From Clostridia bacterium (GTDB lineage: Bacteria; Bacillota; Clostridia; Christensenellales; UBA1242): a DNA stretch of 48,437 bases. Below the pieces are notes generated by a model. It was given only the letters and a program-made list of their open reading frames with translations, was not told the origin of the DNA and made no database searches. A program made the translations under genes and the position numbers. Positions 10,701 to 18,962 of the stretch are shown piece after piece. Location: positions 1 through 48,437 of the forward strand of contig JALOBO010000010.1 of assembly GCA_023228225.1 (NCBI GenBank). The letters run 5' to 3'. Each line of letters begins with the position of its first letter. Positions within the stretch are counted from its first letter, which is position 1.

Positions 10701-13100
10701 TGTAAGTTCAATGTCTATAACCACACTACCTGAATTAACTCTAAGTAAAATATCATCGTTTAAAGTATTAATGTCAATATTTAAATTATAAGTTGTGGTA
10801 TAATCTACGCCATTTAATGTAAAATTATCGCCTGAAATCACAGCGGTTAATATTGCTCCATTGTTTAAATAGTATTCAAGTGTCAAACTTTCATTCGGTA
10901 CAATTTTTAATTTATTTATATAATCACTATCCACATCGTATACTGTTCTATCAGTCTTATCATTTAATGATATTTTAAGTGAGTTCAAATCTGGTAAAAC
11001 TATAATTGTTAGTGTGTTAGTTAAAACCGTTAATCTACTAAAAGTTACAAAGACAATTTCTTCGCCTTGTGTATTACCCGTAATCTGTATTTTATAAAGT
11101 ATAAAATCACTGAGTTCGGCATAGGTTTCAAAAACAATAGTGCTTAATACCTGTGAATTATAAGCTAACAATCCGTTTTCAAAATTAAGTGTTAGGTATC
11201 CGCCTGCATTATAATACGCTTTAAGCGCATTAGTATCGTTGACTACTAAACTTAAATTGCGCATTTCACCTTGCTCAATTGATGAAGTATTTTCGCTCCC
11301 GTTATAAACAATATTGCCGAATTCAATGTAGGTTGATTCAAGTGGTAATGTGTAAACAGCATCAAAATCGTTAAGAATTGTTGCAGTGCCAACGGATACA
11401 TATATTGCTGGTGCGTTTACTAATATTATTTGAGCATTAATTGTATTTATTGTACTAGAATAAATGCTTACTGCTTGCGTGCTTTTTTCATAGGTATCAA
11501 TTACTAATTGCAATGTGTTTACATCACCTACAAATGAAGAAGATATATCGTTAATTGTAAAACTATTTAAATCAGATGTAAAAATAAGATTTAAACTTCC
11601 ACCGAGAATAAAATATTTTTGAAGTGATGACATATCGGCGGGTTTAATATAAATATCAAATGCATTATCCGTTTCCGAATAATACTCTGAGAAAATGCTA
11701 CCGCTTTGTATAATTGAATAACTCAAACTTGTAAGTACCGGAACCGCTGAAAAACCAATTTCATAAGACAACGAATCAAAATAATTGTCTAAACTAAGTG
11801 TAATAACATACTCGCCCGCCACCATAAACACAATATTTATAGAATCATCAATATTGTCCTTGTTTATTATGTATGTATTTGCTTGACCGTTAAGTGTTAA
11901 AACTTCATTTGTATTTGATGTTAAAGTAAGTATTGCACCTTTGTTTAGTGCATTAAGTAATGAGTTGTACTGACTAGAATTAATTGATACAGCATAGTTT
12001 TGTTCTAAATACACAATTTGATAATTAGAATAGTCATAATCACCAGCCAATTCAAATTCTATATCTTCTATTGCGGATAAAATCGTTAGTGTTATAGTAC
12101 TACTACTAAATACCCTATCCAATGGAGCATTTACAGCAGTAAGCGTAATAATGGTTTCGCCTTGTGTTAAAACATTTACAGTAAAGTCTGCAAAGTCTGC
12201 AACGCTATTTATAACAAGTGTTTCACCTGCACTTAAAGAATTAAAACTAATATTCGAATTTGATGTTGTAATGTTAAAACTCCCGCCCGCATTAAAATAT
12301 GCTACTAATGGTCCTGTGCTAATATCTACCAAATTTTCTGCTGTGGCAGATAGTGACACAGTTACAGACTCACCTACTTCGGCTATGTATGAATTAGCAT
12401 CGTCAATTTTAACTACCGCACTATTTACTGCATTAGTTATATTTACTGCCAAAGTATTTGAACTTGCATCTGCATAACTCATTTCAAATTTGTAGAACGA
12501 TGCATTTACTGTAAATGCACCCAACGCAAGTGCTTTAATATAAATATTTTGAGTTTCGGCATAGTTATATAATTCAATTTCGGTAAATTCTTCTAAGGTA
12601 TTAATATTAATAAATGTTCCATATTCTCCGGTTATATTTAAAACAATTTTTCCACCTATATTAAAGAATGCTATTAGCGATTCTGGTTTATTTGCTGAAA
12701 TTTCTAAAATTTCTGTAACCTCGTGTTCCATATTATATGTGCCCGTTTCACCATCTGCGGAAATTGAAAGCACAAAATCAGGTGCCACAACCTTTAAATA
12801 TATGCTTTCTGTGGTAACCGTTGGATAAAAAGCAGAAGTGTATTTTATATTGTTATATGTTGGGTAATTGAAAATTAAATCAATTTCGGGATTTGCATTA
12901 GATATTGATACAGCATAAATTTCTATTGGAGTAATAACCCCGCTTGCGTTTATACTACCGCTGTTTATTGTTATTGCATCTGTCGTTGTGTCCGAAAATT
13001 TTACATAAACAATATTAGAACATCTCACGGTTATTGTTCCGCCACGGTTAATAAAATCTTTAAGTGCAGAATTATTGTTAACATCAAGCGTTAAATCTAC
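4773..13100 (-). repeat. Coding tandem repeats, about 23 degenerate Ig-like units
   Basis: By eye, 23 occurrences of a (A)(Y/F)(F/Y/L)N(A/S)GG-like motif are spaced roughly 330-360 bases apart, among them LKDFINRGG, LIAFFNIGG, LVAYFNAGG, LKAYYNAGG, LTYYLDQNG, LRAYYCNGG and LTKYFNHGG. Most are followed about 30-40 residues later by a (I/F)-x-(T/S)-(Y/L)-x-(D/E)-(L/F) motif such as FETYAELSDF or INTLEEFTEI. Copies are strongly diverged, so the repeats are not recent duplications. Boundaries are approximate. Confidence 0.6.
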
Positions 13101-14894
13101 TGTTTCGCCCGCTGCAATATTATACACTCCCTCGACCTCGTTATTGTTTAATAAAATATTTGCCTTAGTAAGAATTGAAGTTGTTGTTATTATTACTTCT
13201 GGGCTAGTTGCGTTAACATATGCGGAAACGAATTTTGAAGTATCGTATACATCATAGAAATTATTGTAGTCTGGTAATATTATTCCGCTTAAATCTAAGA
13301 TACCATTAACATAATTAACCGCTAAAAGAATAAGTCCATTTTCATCAAAATAAACTCTTTTTACAAATGGAATTAATTGTCCTGTATTATCAATTGGAAA
13401 CCCTTCTATATTTGTTTTAACAATTTTCGCTACTATGCTAATTCTATCAAAATTGCTGTCTCGGCTTAAAGTTGTTATCATATTGCCATATAAATATCCA
13501 TCGCCTGTATCGGCGACTATCATTTGTTGAGAATAATTATCTTTAACCTTGTAAAATATTTTCGTATATGAAGGTATTTTTTCACTTTCTGCCGATGTTA
13601 TTATAACATTTTGGTCTTGTGTAAGACCTTGCTCATCAACATAATCCACGTAACTTTGGCGTAATTCATAACAATCTCTAAATACTACCTCATTGCCTAA
13701 ATATTCAATATCAAGTGGCAGTGTGCCGGTTGCACCCGTTGTTATAGATATGCCCGAAACACCTACTACATTAATGCTAAACGCAACATTATCTGTGCTA
13801 AGTAGTACATCAGTATTTGTGGTAAATGTAAAATAAAAATAAATTTCATCGGTGGGATTGCTTTCGCTAAGTGCGGTAATATTCCACGCACGCACTCCAA
13901 CTATTGCGGTTTCTTCAATATTTAATAATCTTGTAGCATCTTCACTAGCAACAAGCCTTATACTGTTATACATTGCATTAGAATAGGGTATTACCGAACT
14001 AATAGTCTGCATTAATTTAACCCCAAAAGTATCGGTCGTGCCGGTTAGCGTATAAGTAGCAGTTTCATATAAATCAGTTTCAAGCGGATTAGGCTCAGGC
14101 ACTGCATTTATGCTGGTCACCGGTAATTCTTTAACTAAAATAGTTAGCGTAGTTTCAACAGTATCAATAGGATCTATCAAAAATGCCTTTGTAGAGGCTT
14201 TTACAGTAATTGTGCCGGGTGATAATGCCGTAATTGTGGTCCCGGTTAATGTTGCGACCGAAGACAATGTATTAACTAAATTGTATTTTACAATTTTACT
14301 TGTATTTCCATACGGTTTTAATTGCCTGTTATTTGCAAGAGTTGGGTATGTAATATTATCTAGTGTAATATCTGTGCCTTCGTAAACAAATAGGTTATTA
14401 TTATCAGTAAGCGTATTTTGCGTTAAAATAGAAATATCCGTAACTTCAATATCAACAGTGACGACACAGTATTCTGTAAAAGTATTGCCCTCATCTGTAA
14501 TAATAATGCGAGCAATACCGCCTAAATTAACTCCGTTAATGTCTTTACGCGGGGTTATTTGTATAGGTTCACCACTCATACCTTCGGTTGGAACAGATAT
14601 GGCGTAATTATCGGGATAGGCAGAATTATTTGTTTCTACTGTATATTTTAACTTACGCTGTTCGGCTTGGGCAGGATTTAAATACACTGTTAAAGATTGT
14701 GTGCTGTCACCCGATAGTATTAGGTTTTCGGAACTTAAACTTACACTTTCCATTTCAACAACTGGAATATCAAAAACACCAGCAAAATAAAGCGAACCAA
14801 CCGTAATTGCAGACACTCCTATAAAGCCGATGAATATTTTAAGAATTACGGAAAATGCTTTATATTTTTTAAAAACGGATACTTTTTTATTCAT
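4773..14894 (-). CDS. Giant repetitive surface protein (3373 residues) of Ig-like repeats
   Basis: A 10.1 kb ORF. A lysine-rich start (MNKKVSVFKKYK) and one hydrophobic segment (about residues 14-38) act as signal peptide or N-terminal anchor. Residues about 45-260 are two Big_2-like Ig domains (VTVDIEVTDISI, GTITVKAS). From about residue 610 to the end, some 23 degenerate copies of a 110-120 residue beta-rich unit follow. Each has a first signature like LKAYFNAGGxLTL, then xxINGV, then a second like INTYDELKDI. Cysteine is very rare. No LPXTG, SLH, dockerin or C-terminal membrane segment is visible, and the protein stops at the end of a repeat, so display may rely on the N-terminal anchor. 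The ribosome binding site (AAGGG, about 11 bases upstream) is poor, but the promoter is a perfect consensus. Likely an adhesin or extracellular fibre/stalk; not matched to a named family. Confidence 0.8.
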   Translation of the reverse strand: MNKKVSVFKKYKAFSVILKIFIGFIGVSAITVGSLYFAGVFDIPVVEMESVSLSSENLILSGDSTQSLTVYLNPAQAEQRKLKYTVETNNSAYPDNYAISVPTEGMSGEPIQITPRKDINGVNLGGIARIIITDEGNTFTEYCVVTVDIEVTDISILTQNTLTDNNNLFVYEGTDITLDNITYPTLANNRQLKPYGNTSKIVKYNLVNTLSSVATLTGTTITALSPGTITVKASTKAFLIDPIDTVETTLTILVKELPVTSINAVPEPNPLETDLYETATYTLTGTTDTFGVKLMQTISSVIPYSNAMYNSIRLVASEDATRLLNIEETAIVGVRAWNITALSESNPTDEIYFYFTFTTNTDVLLSTDNVAFSINVVGVSGISITTGATGTLPLDIEYLGNEVVFRDCYELRQSYVDYVDEQGLTQDQNVIITSAESEKIPSYTKIFYKVKDNYSQQMIVADTGDGYLYGNMITTLSRDSNFDRISIVAKIVKTNIEGFPIDNTGQLIPFVKRVYFDENGLILLAVNYVNGILDLSGIILPDYNNFYDVYDTSKFVSAYVNATSPEVIITTTSILTKANILLNNNEVEGVYNIAAGETVDLTLDVNNNSALKDFINRGGTITVRCSNIVYVKFSDTTTDAITINSGSINASGVITPIEIYAVSISNANPEIDLIFNYPTYNNIKYTSAFYPTVTTESIYLKVVAPDFVLSISADGETGTYNMEHEVTEILEISANKPESLIAFFNIGGKIVLNITGEYGTFININTLEEFTEIELYNYAETQNIYIKALALGAFTVNASFYKFEMSYADASSNTLAVNITNAVNSAVVKIDDANSYIAEVGESVTVSLSATAENLVDISTGPLVAYFNAGGSFNITTSNSNISFNSLSAGETLVINSVADFADFTVNVLTQGETIITLTAVNAPLDRVFSSSTITLTILSAIEDIEFELAGDYDYSNYQIVYLEQNYAVSINSSQYNSLLNALNKGAILTLTSNTNEVLTLNGQANTYIINKDNIDDSINIVFMVAGEYVITLSLDNYFDSLSYEIGFSAVPVLTSLSYSIIQSGSIFSEYYSETDNAFDIYIKPADMSSLQKYFILGGSLNLIFTSDLNSFTINDISSSFVGDVNTLQLVIDTYEKSTQAVSIYSSTINTINAQIILVNAPAIYVSVGTATILNDFDAVYTLPLESTYIEFGNIVYNGSENTSSIEQGEMRNLSLVVNDTNALKAYYNAGGYLTLNFENGLLAYNSQVLSTIVFETYAELSDFILYKIQITGNTQGEEIVFVTFSRLTVLTNTLTIIVLPDLNSLKISLNDKTDRTVYDVDSDYINKLKIVPNESLTLEYYLNNGAILTAVISGDNFTLNGVDYTTTYNLNIDINTLNDDILLRVNSGSVVIDIELTKNLNIILLGVQNTLNSVTTTFADIIYLKGEEILPNSPNVYMYQATYELTFTLSSTNADMLDAYLNSNKTALITITKILGEDTVVLLSKVNGIAVANAYLFTTSDIYDSITILVSEPCSLSVAVSFTENATTNTLLIDMLGGIEGVEFHIVGSAIGEAYVIDTLSTWSIIVDVHTYENNLRGYFNSGEELGASLSHTNVGSATLNDLEPNNFYIRTYEELLEPIALTGTLTGTIILQILYNNGVLFTFDIIVAEPLTQIILNNSISNGYAMPYNGQAELQFYSDENENNYSTQAFLNAGGQILVTIANPNGLEFTVNDNSYTAPFEYSNQIIINGTASIFTAGSLTLTLSYLNAPEYSLSDMVYYIIFSNLLTQEDIELNGMQSTAHIDEIITLDINNTENEDILMAYFNDAVNTNYALITMSGTGDFYINGIEVVSRQYQINTYDELKDILLKAKTVGTVDFDITFANLLFTIEYSINVLELESVYASINGNIANQTDEYTYYSESENSFTINFNTENTDALTYYLDQNGIVNVEFTGTSEFTINGIEYQVVDATLTKNLFTDLSVANFNDTLTFVLLSGTMDINLALDLSIFDSNNFVIFNSLHLVCAEPLSSMNLILENTQNTDALLEVNQTANLIFNALQEDLLASLQAYFLADETVTITVDNGNIKFEDDIDYATSLIISTSEQFMSNIIYKSPATVPVSTIATLTIDYSDAEIADTQFIINIVEILNLSFTINDSISTYYLEKTKNVDIILIANNVQSLRAYYCNGGTLMITSTNASLLTVNNGISYVISTLADFTVSDIVTTSATLTLKGVALGVAYVQLSDVPRYSNTITVSIEDSLTAVNYLIGETTYLNESYYIDKDMDFDIELSGNSNRLKAFFNSGYTLTVKFEPTNNETYLINGVSTDDNVTLIFDSYDDLASAITFNGSTSGIINAVLTIHKGTTSTILNTLEINISILQNLEIEISGSTEYPNTAPYLYPLSEILTLDLTSTNSTATVEDYFVANGNKVIVIIETVLNGNAEVVLNGTITATELVGGQLPDIEINCISAGVIRVTLLFKNSSNETIENITTNLIYIDIMNHITELSTVTTLDLVNTNNGTLSIIAGTDNAQENELIAFFNAGGKIEVNVTKEANAQVFVLNYLEIYEETTKIAINSLNDLKNYTLKFFNTDYSETFTLTPALTVLPTSYALLGTVTNIVASSIIANEPITSLYFVDSENAQLLSKETWFISGGTSTFKLDLQSTVVSGFTANEYENLFEAGGYIKLYISGYDAENKYIAFTDINGNNPLGYFDIKLATDLEEIYICTYQKTVSNIRIQIAIYGENDQIRYVTDTSYCDIQVVTDILQTVNLSGDTTISKLVTNTYSIVPSASETSSGSALLTKYFNHGGSVSVTLSNFTGELTASDITIEDIATTQLLINADNMITSFSINVAKTGTFTMTITFSGAYDIASTLNILTITAIAPLFGFTVNNTESEPVNVVFIEYYFKVGFTNASEFVYYLNNVTNEEMGISLISDTGTAGLYIYDGSYTLDADGTVSITKTNIDILNNLYIKGNTEGNVSLAGELNVSDINFTTAELTVAINSLTNTIWQDSTLTTTRYAEEEITVIPVNQTGAGYYESYLALQTYLESYTITLTVSDNTKAQFVVDDVECDSIVIDSSYSALSIASLIAALNFDIKVYNADSTINMTFSKAGINPQAMTIDISIVSLTGVEWQSGGSVEVIKDYVATVTLLPLGGADLEERLGALITYLYEEDNSITLTIQDGTKALFSASPFPVIVVTIGSADCLNANSKPDIDTLLENLSVILEGVANGVTTIEVSFSDGTYTVPNPEIAVTVKTVTLTGFTWYWEVSSPLNVIVGSEESNWYIPVATVTGGGAATSDEALIALWLYLQDDNIITFTMTDEDEVNTVATFIASDNSQTDTITLNASNSPDLETLFDNLNIVIKGLYAGTAHMNSSYTGGVVQEIIVA

Positions 14895-14950
14895 TTGGAA
14901 ATTACCCTTTTTTATGTTCGTTTGTAAAATTTTATTTATGTTTTCGAAAC

Positions 14951-14966
14951 AGCCGAATGCTCGGCT
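14951..14966 (-). other. Hairpin in the leader of the giant surface-protein gene
   Basis: AGCCGA / TCGGCT 6-bp stem with a four-base loop, lying between the predicted transcription start (about 14986) and the ATG at 14894. On the minus (mRNA) strand no T-run follows, so it is not a terminator there. It may stabilise the roughly 90-nt leader. Confidence 0.4.
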
Positions 14967-14992
14967 TTTATTATTTTATACATTATAGAATA

Positions 14993-15021
14993 ATTATATT
15001 AGTTAAATATATATTTGTCAA
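14993..15021 (-). promoter_or_regulatory. Perfect consensus sigma-A promoter for the giant surface-protein gene
   Basis: On the minus strand TTGACA (15021-15016), a 17-bp A/T-only-plus-one-C spacer, and TATAAT (14998-14993). Both hexamers match the consensus exactly. The predicted start near 14986 leaves a leader of about 90 bases. Confidence 0.75.
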
Positions 15022-15026
15022 ACATA

Positions 15027-15061
15027 TTTATTCCGCTTGCCAAATAGGTAAGCGGAATAAA
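15027..15061. terminator. Hairpin between tilS and the giant surface-protein gene
   Basis: Perfect 12-bp stem TTTATTCCGCTT / AAGCGGAATAAA with an 11-nt loop, directly downstream of the tilS stop (15096, minus strand) and upstream of the next promoter. It suits termination of the spoIIE-tilS transcript. The stem sequence TTCCGCTT/AAGCGGAA is nearly the same as in the small hairpins of the A repeats at 42196 and 44298. Confidence 0.6.
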
Positions 15062-15095
15062 TCCTGCTGTTTTATTAATATTGATTATTATAAAG

Positions 15096-16445
15096 TTAAA
15101 CTTCTAAGTAATTAATAGTAAATGTTGATTTGGTGTTTTCATCAACTTTGACAAATTCACTAATTTCTATTTTTGCAACCGCATATATGTTATGACCATC
15201 AGCCAAAATAGGTAGATTTGCCCTAATTCTTAATGGTATTTTTTTATCTATAAGATAATCCTTTAATTTTTTTGTGCCACCGCCATATGGTTTAAAAATA
15301 TCTCCCACTGTTTTGGTGCGCCAAATTGCACATTTTGGCAATTTGTTTTCATCAATTATGTGTGCGCCCTTTTTTATTGTAGTATTATCGGATTTTTCTA
15401 CAATAATCTGTCCAAAATTGTCAAAATCGGTTATTCCTATTTTAAAAGGATAAACCGGCATCGGTTTAACTGATAATTTACTAATTTTTTGACTTTTAAC
15501 AAGCGTTAAATACGCATATTCTTTATACGCTTTTAGTTGCATCGGTAAATCAATTTTAGCCCCGCTTTCACAATCAACCGCTAATTTGATAATAATTTCT
15601 ATATGTTTAGACTCAACATCTTCTTTAATTCCTAAGTTTTTTAACACTTCAAAAATCATTCGTTTTAAAACCGGAATGTCATAAATAAAATAAGTAAGCG
15701 GAATTTTAGCAATATTATTTTCATAAATTATTGCATTAAAATTTATTTGAGATTTAATATATTCATCATCTTCACGACAAATTTTGCCGAAATTAATTAT
15801 TGTTTTTTCGGCATTTCCCCATTTTTCTTTAATCACAGGCATTATTCTATGTCTAATATAATTTCGGGCATAACTACAATCTGTATTAGTTATGTCTTCT
15901 ACAAATGGTATTTGATTTTCCTTGATATATTCTTCAATTTTTAGTTTAGATGTATCAAGCATAGGTCTAATATAAATATTATCCCGCTTATATTCCATAC
16001 CACTTGCTCCAAGCAATCCTGAACCACGCAAAATATGAAGTAAAATAGTTTCAACTTGGTCACTTTGATGATGGGCAAGTGCAATTTTATTAACCAATCC
16101 TCGTTTAACCGCATCAGCAAAAACCGCGTATCTAGCCTCTCTTGCTGCCTCTTCTAATGTGAATTTGTTGTCAAGTGCAACTTGTGGAGCGTCAATTTTA
16201 AACTTATAAAATTTTATATCGTGCTGAGCGCAATAATCTTTAACAAATTTACTATCAGTGGCACTTTCCGGTCTTATAGAATGGTCAACATTTATAGCAA
16301 TGATATCAATATTAAGTTCAGTTTTATGTGCAAATAAGAAATGTAATAACGACATACTGTCTTTACCACCACTAACAGCAACGCCAATTACTTCGCCACT
16401 TTCAATTAATTTATGCTGTTTGATTACACTTAAAATGTTATCCAT
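15096..16445 (-). CDS. tilS: tRNA(Ile)-lysidine synthetase
   Basis: A 449-residue N-type ATP pyrophosphatase that converts C34 of the CAU-anticodon tRNA-Ile to lysidine, an essential step in reading AUA. The PP-loop motif GVAVSGGKDSMSLLHFL is at residues about 22-38, and the TilS signature HHQSDQVETILLHILRGSGLLGASGM is near residue 122. The C-terminal half carries the PFKIGITDF and KTVGDIFKPYGGGTKKLKDYL region of the TilS C-terminal domain. Length is usual. The start has GGAG eight bases upstream. It lies 74 bases downstream of spoIIE on the same strand, the classical Bacillota order, but hpt and ftsH do not follow. Confidence 0.95.
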   Translation of the reverse strand: MDNILSVIKQHKLIESGEVIGVAVSGGKDSMSLLHFLFAHKTELNIDIIAINVDHSIRPESATDSKFVKDYCAQHDIKFYKFKIDAPQVALDNKFTLEEAAREARYAVFADAVKRGLVNKIALAHHQSDQVETILLHILRGSGLLGASGMEYKRDNIYIRPMLDTSKLKIEEYIKENQIPFVEDITNTDCSYARNYIRHRIMPVIKEKWGNAEKTIINFGKICREDDEYIKSQINFNAIIYENNIAKIPLTYFIYDIPVLKRMIFEVLKNLGIKEDVESKHIEIIIKLAVDCESGAKIDLPMQLKAYKEYAYLTLVKSQKISKLSVKPMPVYPFKIGITDFDNFGQIIVEKSDNTTIKKGAHIIDENKLPKCAIWRTKTVGDIFKPYGGGTKKLKDYLIDKKIPLRIRANLPILADGHNIYAVAKIEISEFVKVDENTKSTFTINYLEV

Positions 16446-16519
16446 ACTTAGTTCTCCACTATTTCATTTTAAGTATAATATATTTTCGGTAATTTAACAA
16501 GCATTTTGTAATTTACTTA

Positions 16520-18862
16520 TTAAGCCAACGGGAATATTCTGGCTACAAGTACTGTCATATCATCATTTGGCGACTGTTTATCATTCTGAACTGCCCGCTC
16601 TAAAATTATATCAGCAAGAGTTTGCGGGTTTAAGGTATCAGTGTTATTTATAAAGTTTTGTAATTCTTCGCTTCCACTAAACGACTCGGTTATTCCATCG
16701 GTCATAAGCACTATCATATCTGATTGCATTAATACAGTTTTTACAATACAAGGTTTTACTTCTTCAAGTATTCCAAGTGGTAACGCACCAGAATCAACAA
16801 TATCAATGTTATCTTTATGTTTTATAAACCCATACGGTGAACCTACTTTAATAATATCGGCTACTCCCTTTCTTAAATCTACTACACATACATCTAGTGC
16901 GGTAAAAACCTCTTCACTCGTTAACGATAATAATTTGTTTACGCTTGTTAAAATAATATCGTTATCAAATCCTGCACGATAAAAGTTTTCTATTAGTGAA
17001 ATTGCAAGATTGCTTGCTCTTTCCGCTTTCTGTCCGCTACCCATACCATCGCATAGCGCAAACATAAAGCGATCATCACCTATTTTAATAAGCGAATGGG
17101 TATCGCCACTTAGCGAAGATTGATATTTGGGACAAGATGCTGAGCCAAAAACCACATCGTATTTTGGACAGGTTTTTAAATTTACCACGCTAAATGCTGT
17201 TCGTTCAGATGTTTCTACTGTGCTTATTGTCATTTTTACTCCGCAAGTTTTAGAAACAGATTTTTCTATTTCTGATCGTTTGTTTGGAATATCTAATGTG
17301 CGGATTAGTAGTGTGGCGTTTGTGCTTTCTGCATTCTGTTCATATATTAGCGCTTCATCGCACACTATATCTTGATAGGTTAAATCTTCAATAATCATTT
17401 TTTCTTTTTGCGAGTCAAAAACAATATTTCTATTTATTTCTTCGGCAAGTGCTTTCATAATTTTAGACACTCCACAAAGTTGTTCTCCTATAAGAATTCT
17501 GCTTGAATCCATATTATTTATCATATTATTATATTGCTTATATTGAAGTATTAATTGATTAATATTTGATAGCACATTTGTTAACTTGCCACAACGAGAA
17601 GTTAAGTATGGCGGAATATCAATAAGTGTGATTTTGCCTTTTTCAAAGCCTATTCCCACGAGTTCATTAAATACTTTTAGTGTATCTTCATTTACAGTCC
17701 TTAAACATTTTTCACGATCTGGACAATCGGCGCATACTTTACCAAGTAGTTCATTTGCTAGCATTGCTTTTGCTTCTTTAATCGGCATATTTCCCCTAAC
17801 CATATTTTTAAATACTCGCTCCATTTCGGCAAAAACATCACTCATTTCGTGAAGCCTTTTAAAAAGTGTGCTACGGTTACGATTAACTATGCTACGCTGG
17901 GCAAACCTGTCTTGTACTCCATTAAACGAATTACACATTTTTTTAATTGTTGCCATAGGAATAATCATAAACAGAAAACAACCTAAAATATTAGATGCTA
18001 CACTAAAAATTGTATAAGATAAATATGCGTTAAAATATAATCCAAAAACAACATCTATAAAAATTATTGCTAAACTTGATAAAATAGGTTTTGATGCTTT
18101 GAACGCACTGCTAAGCATTGCCCAAACAACAAACACAGAAATATATGTAAGATCTGCGCTATAAAAAGCAACGCCTAATCCTATAATGCCACCAATAAAT
18201 AAGGCAACGGTTCCGCCAAAGATGTATGTACAAAACAGTATTGCAAAAGTAGCAAATACGCGAATTAACTCAATATTAAGCGGGGATAAGTTATAAAATC
18301 CCAATGCTAGTGCCATTATAATAACACTACCACTTATCATTTCATCTATTGTTAATCTGTATTTTAAACGAGGATTAGTTATCGCTTGTGTGGTTTTTAT
18401 TCCCGCTAGCAAAAATAAAAGTCCTAATAAAACTGTTGTGACTGCTTCAATAATTAGTAGCGTTTCGCCTAAATTAAAATATACATAAACCGATTGACTT
18501 AATAATGTGTAAAAGATAAATAACGGCAGTTTTAATTTACCAGAACAATTTTTATTTAAATAATACGCCATTATTCCAACAACCGAAGTAAAAGTTGCGC
18601 AAATAAGTATAGTTAATGTCGGTGTAAAAATAACAAGGGCGCCAATATATAAAGGTGCCAGTATAAAAGGATTAATCCCGCTAAATATAAAAGCAAAATA
18701 CATTCCATAAGTAAAAGGACTTAGAGATTGATTAATTTTTGCGTTTGCAAGAACAATAAAAACCACAAAAATTGCAAGATATTTAAAAATATTTTTTAAA
18801 ATTTCAGGTACCGGCGAATACAGTGCCGGTGGTTTAATAAAACTTGATTTTATTTTTTGCAT
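16520..18862 (-). CDS. spoIIE: Stage II sporulation protein E (PP2C phosphatase)
   Basis: A 780-residue membrane phosphatase that dephosphorylates SpoIIAA in the forespore and so releases sigma-F; it also helps place the polar septum. The N-terminal 310 residues contain about ten hydrophobic segments. The middle part has the SpoIIE cysteine cluster CADCPDREKCLR and a later SRCGKL. The C-terminal PP2C domain shows FALCDGMGSGQKAERASNLA, DVCVVDLRKG, GALPLGI, MIVLMTDGITES and SPNDDMTVLVARIFPL, including the metal-binding aspartates. Length is close to the Bacillus protein. AAGGA precedes the ATG. Its presence shows that the organism is, or descends from, an endospore former. Confidence 0.95.
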   Translation of the reverse strand: MQKIKSSFIKPPALYSPVPEILKNIFKYLAIFVVFIVLANAKINQSLSPFTYGMYFAFIFSGINPFILAPLYIGALVIFTPTLTILICATFTSVVGIMAYYLNKNCSGKLKLPLFIFYTLLSQSVYVYFNLGETLLIIEAVTTVLLGLLFLLAGIKTTQAITNPRLKYRLTIDEMISGSVIIMALALGFYNLSPLNIELIRVFATFAILFCTYIFGGTVALFIGGIIGLGVAFYSADLTYISVFVVWAMLSSAFKASKPILSSLAIIFIDVVFGLYFNAYLSYTIFSVASNILGCFLFMIIPMATIKKMCNSFNGVQDRFAQRSIVNRNRSTLFKRLHEMSDVFAEMERVFKNMVRGNMPIKEAKAMLANELLGKVCADCPDREKCLRTVNEDTLKVFNELVGIGFEKGKITLIDIPPYLTSRCGKLTNVLSNINQLILQYKQYNNMINNMDSSRILIGEQLCGVSKIMKALAEEINRNIVFDSQKEKMIIEDLTYQDIVCDEALIYEQNAESTNATLLIRTLDIPNKRSEIEKSVSKTCGVKMTISTVETSERTAFSVVNLKTCPKYDVVFGSASCPKYQSSLSGDTHSLIKIGDDRFMFALCDGMGSGQKAERASNLAISLIENFYRAGFDNDIILTSVNKLLSLTSEEVFTALDVCVVDLRKGVADIIKVGSPYGFIKHKDNIDIVDSGALPLGILEEVKPCIVKTVLMQSDMIVLMTDGITESFSGSEELQNFINNTDTLNPQTLADIILERAVQNDKQSPNDDMTVLVARIFPLA

Positions 18863-18917
18863 ATTTTTATTCCTTTTTGTTTTTCAAGTCTATTTTTTCA
18901 AAATAATATACTTAAAT

Positions 18918-18962
18918 ATTATATAATAAATTTTAAAAACCATAGGCAATACTTTTGTCTAA
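18918..18962 (-). promoter_or_regulatory. Candidate spoIIE promoter with a Spo0A-like box and long spacer
   Basis: On the minus strand: TTAGACA (18962-18956, one mismatch to the 0A box TTCGACA), then TTGCCT (18949-18944), a 20-bp spacer, and a perfect TATAAT (18923-18918). In B. subtilis the spoIIE and spoIIG promoters are Spo0A-activated sigma-A promoters with an over-long spacer (21-22 bp) and 0A boxes near the -35. The arrangement fits, but the match is short and the region is AT-rich. Confidence 0.4.

Noticed and set aside
4867..14806. Several plus-strand ORFs of 60-215 codons inside the giant gene
   Set aside because: They are antisense shadows caused by the Thr/Asn/Ile/Ser-rich codon bias of the real gene and lack ribosome binding sites and family motifs.
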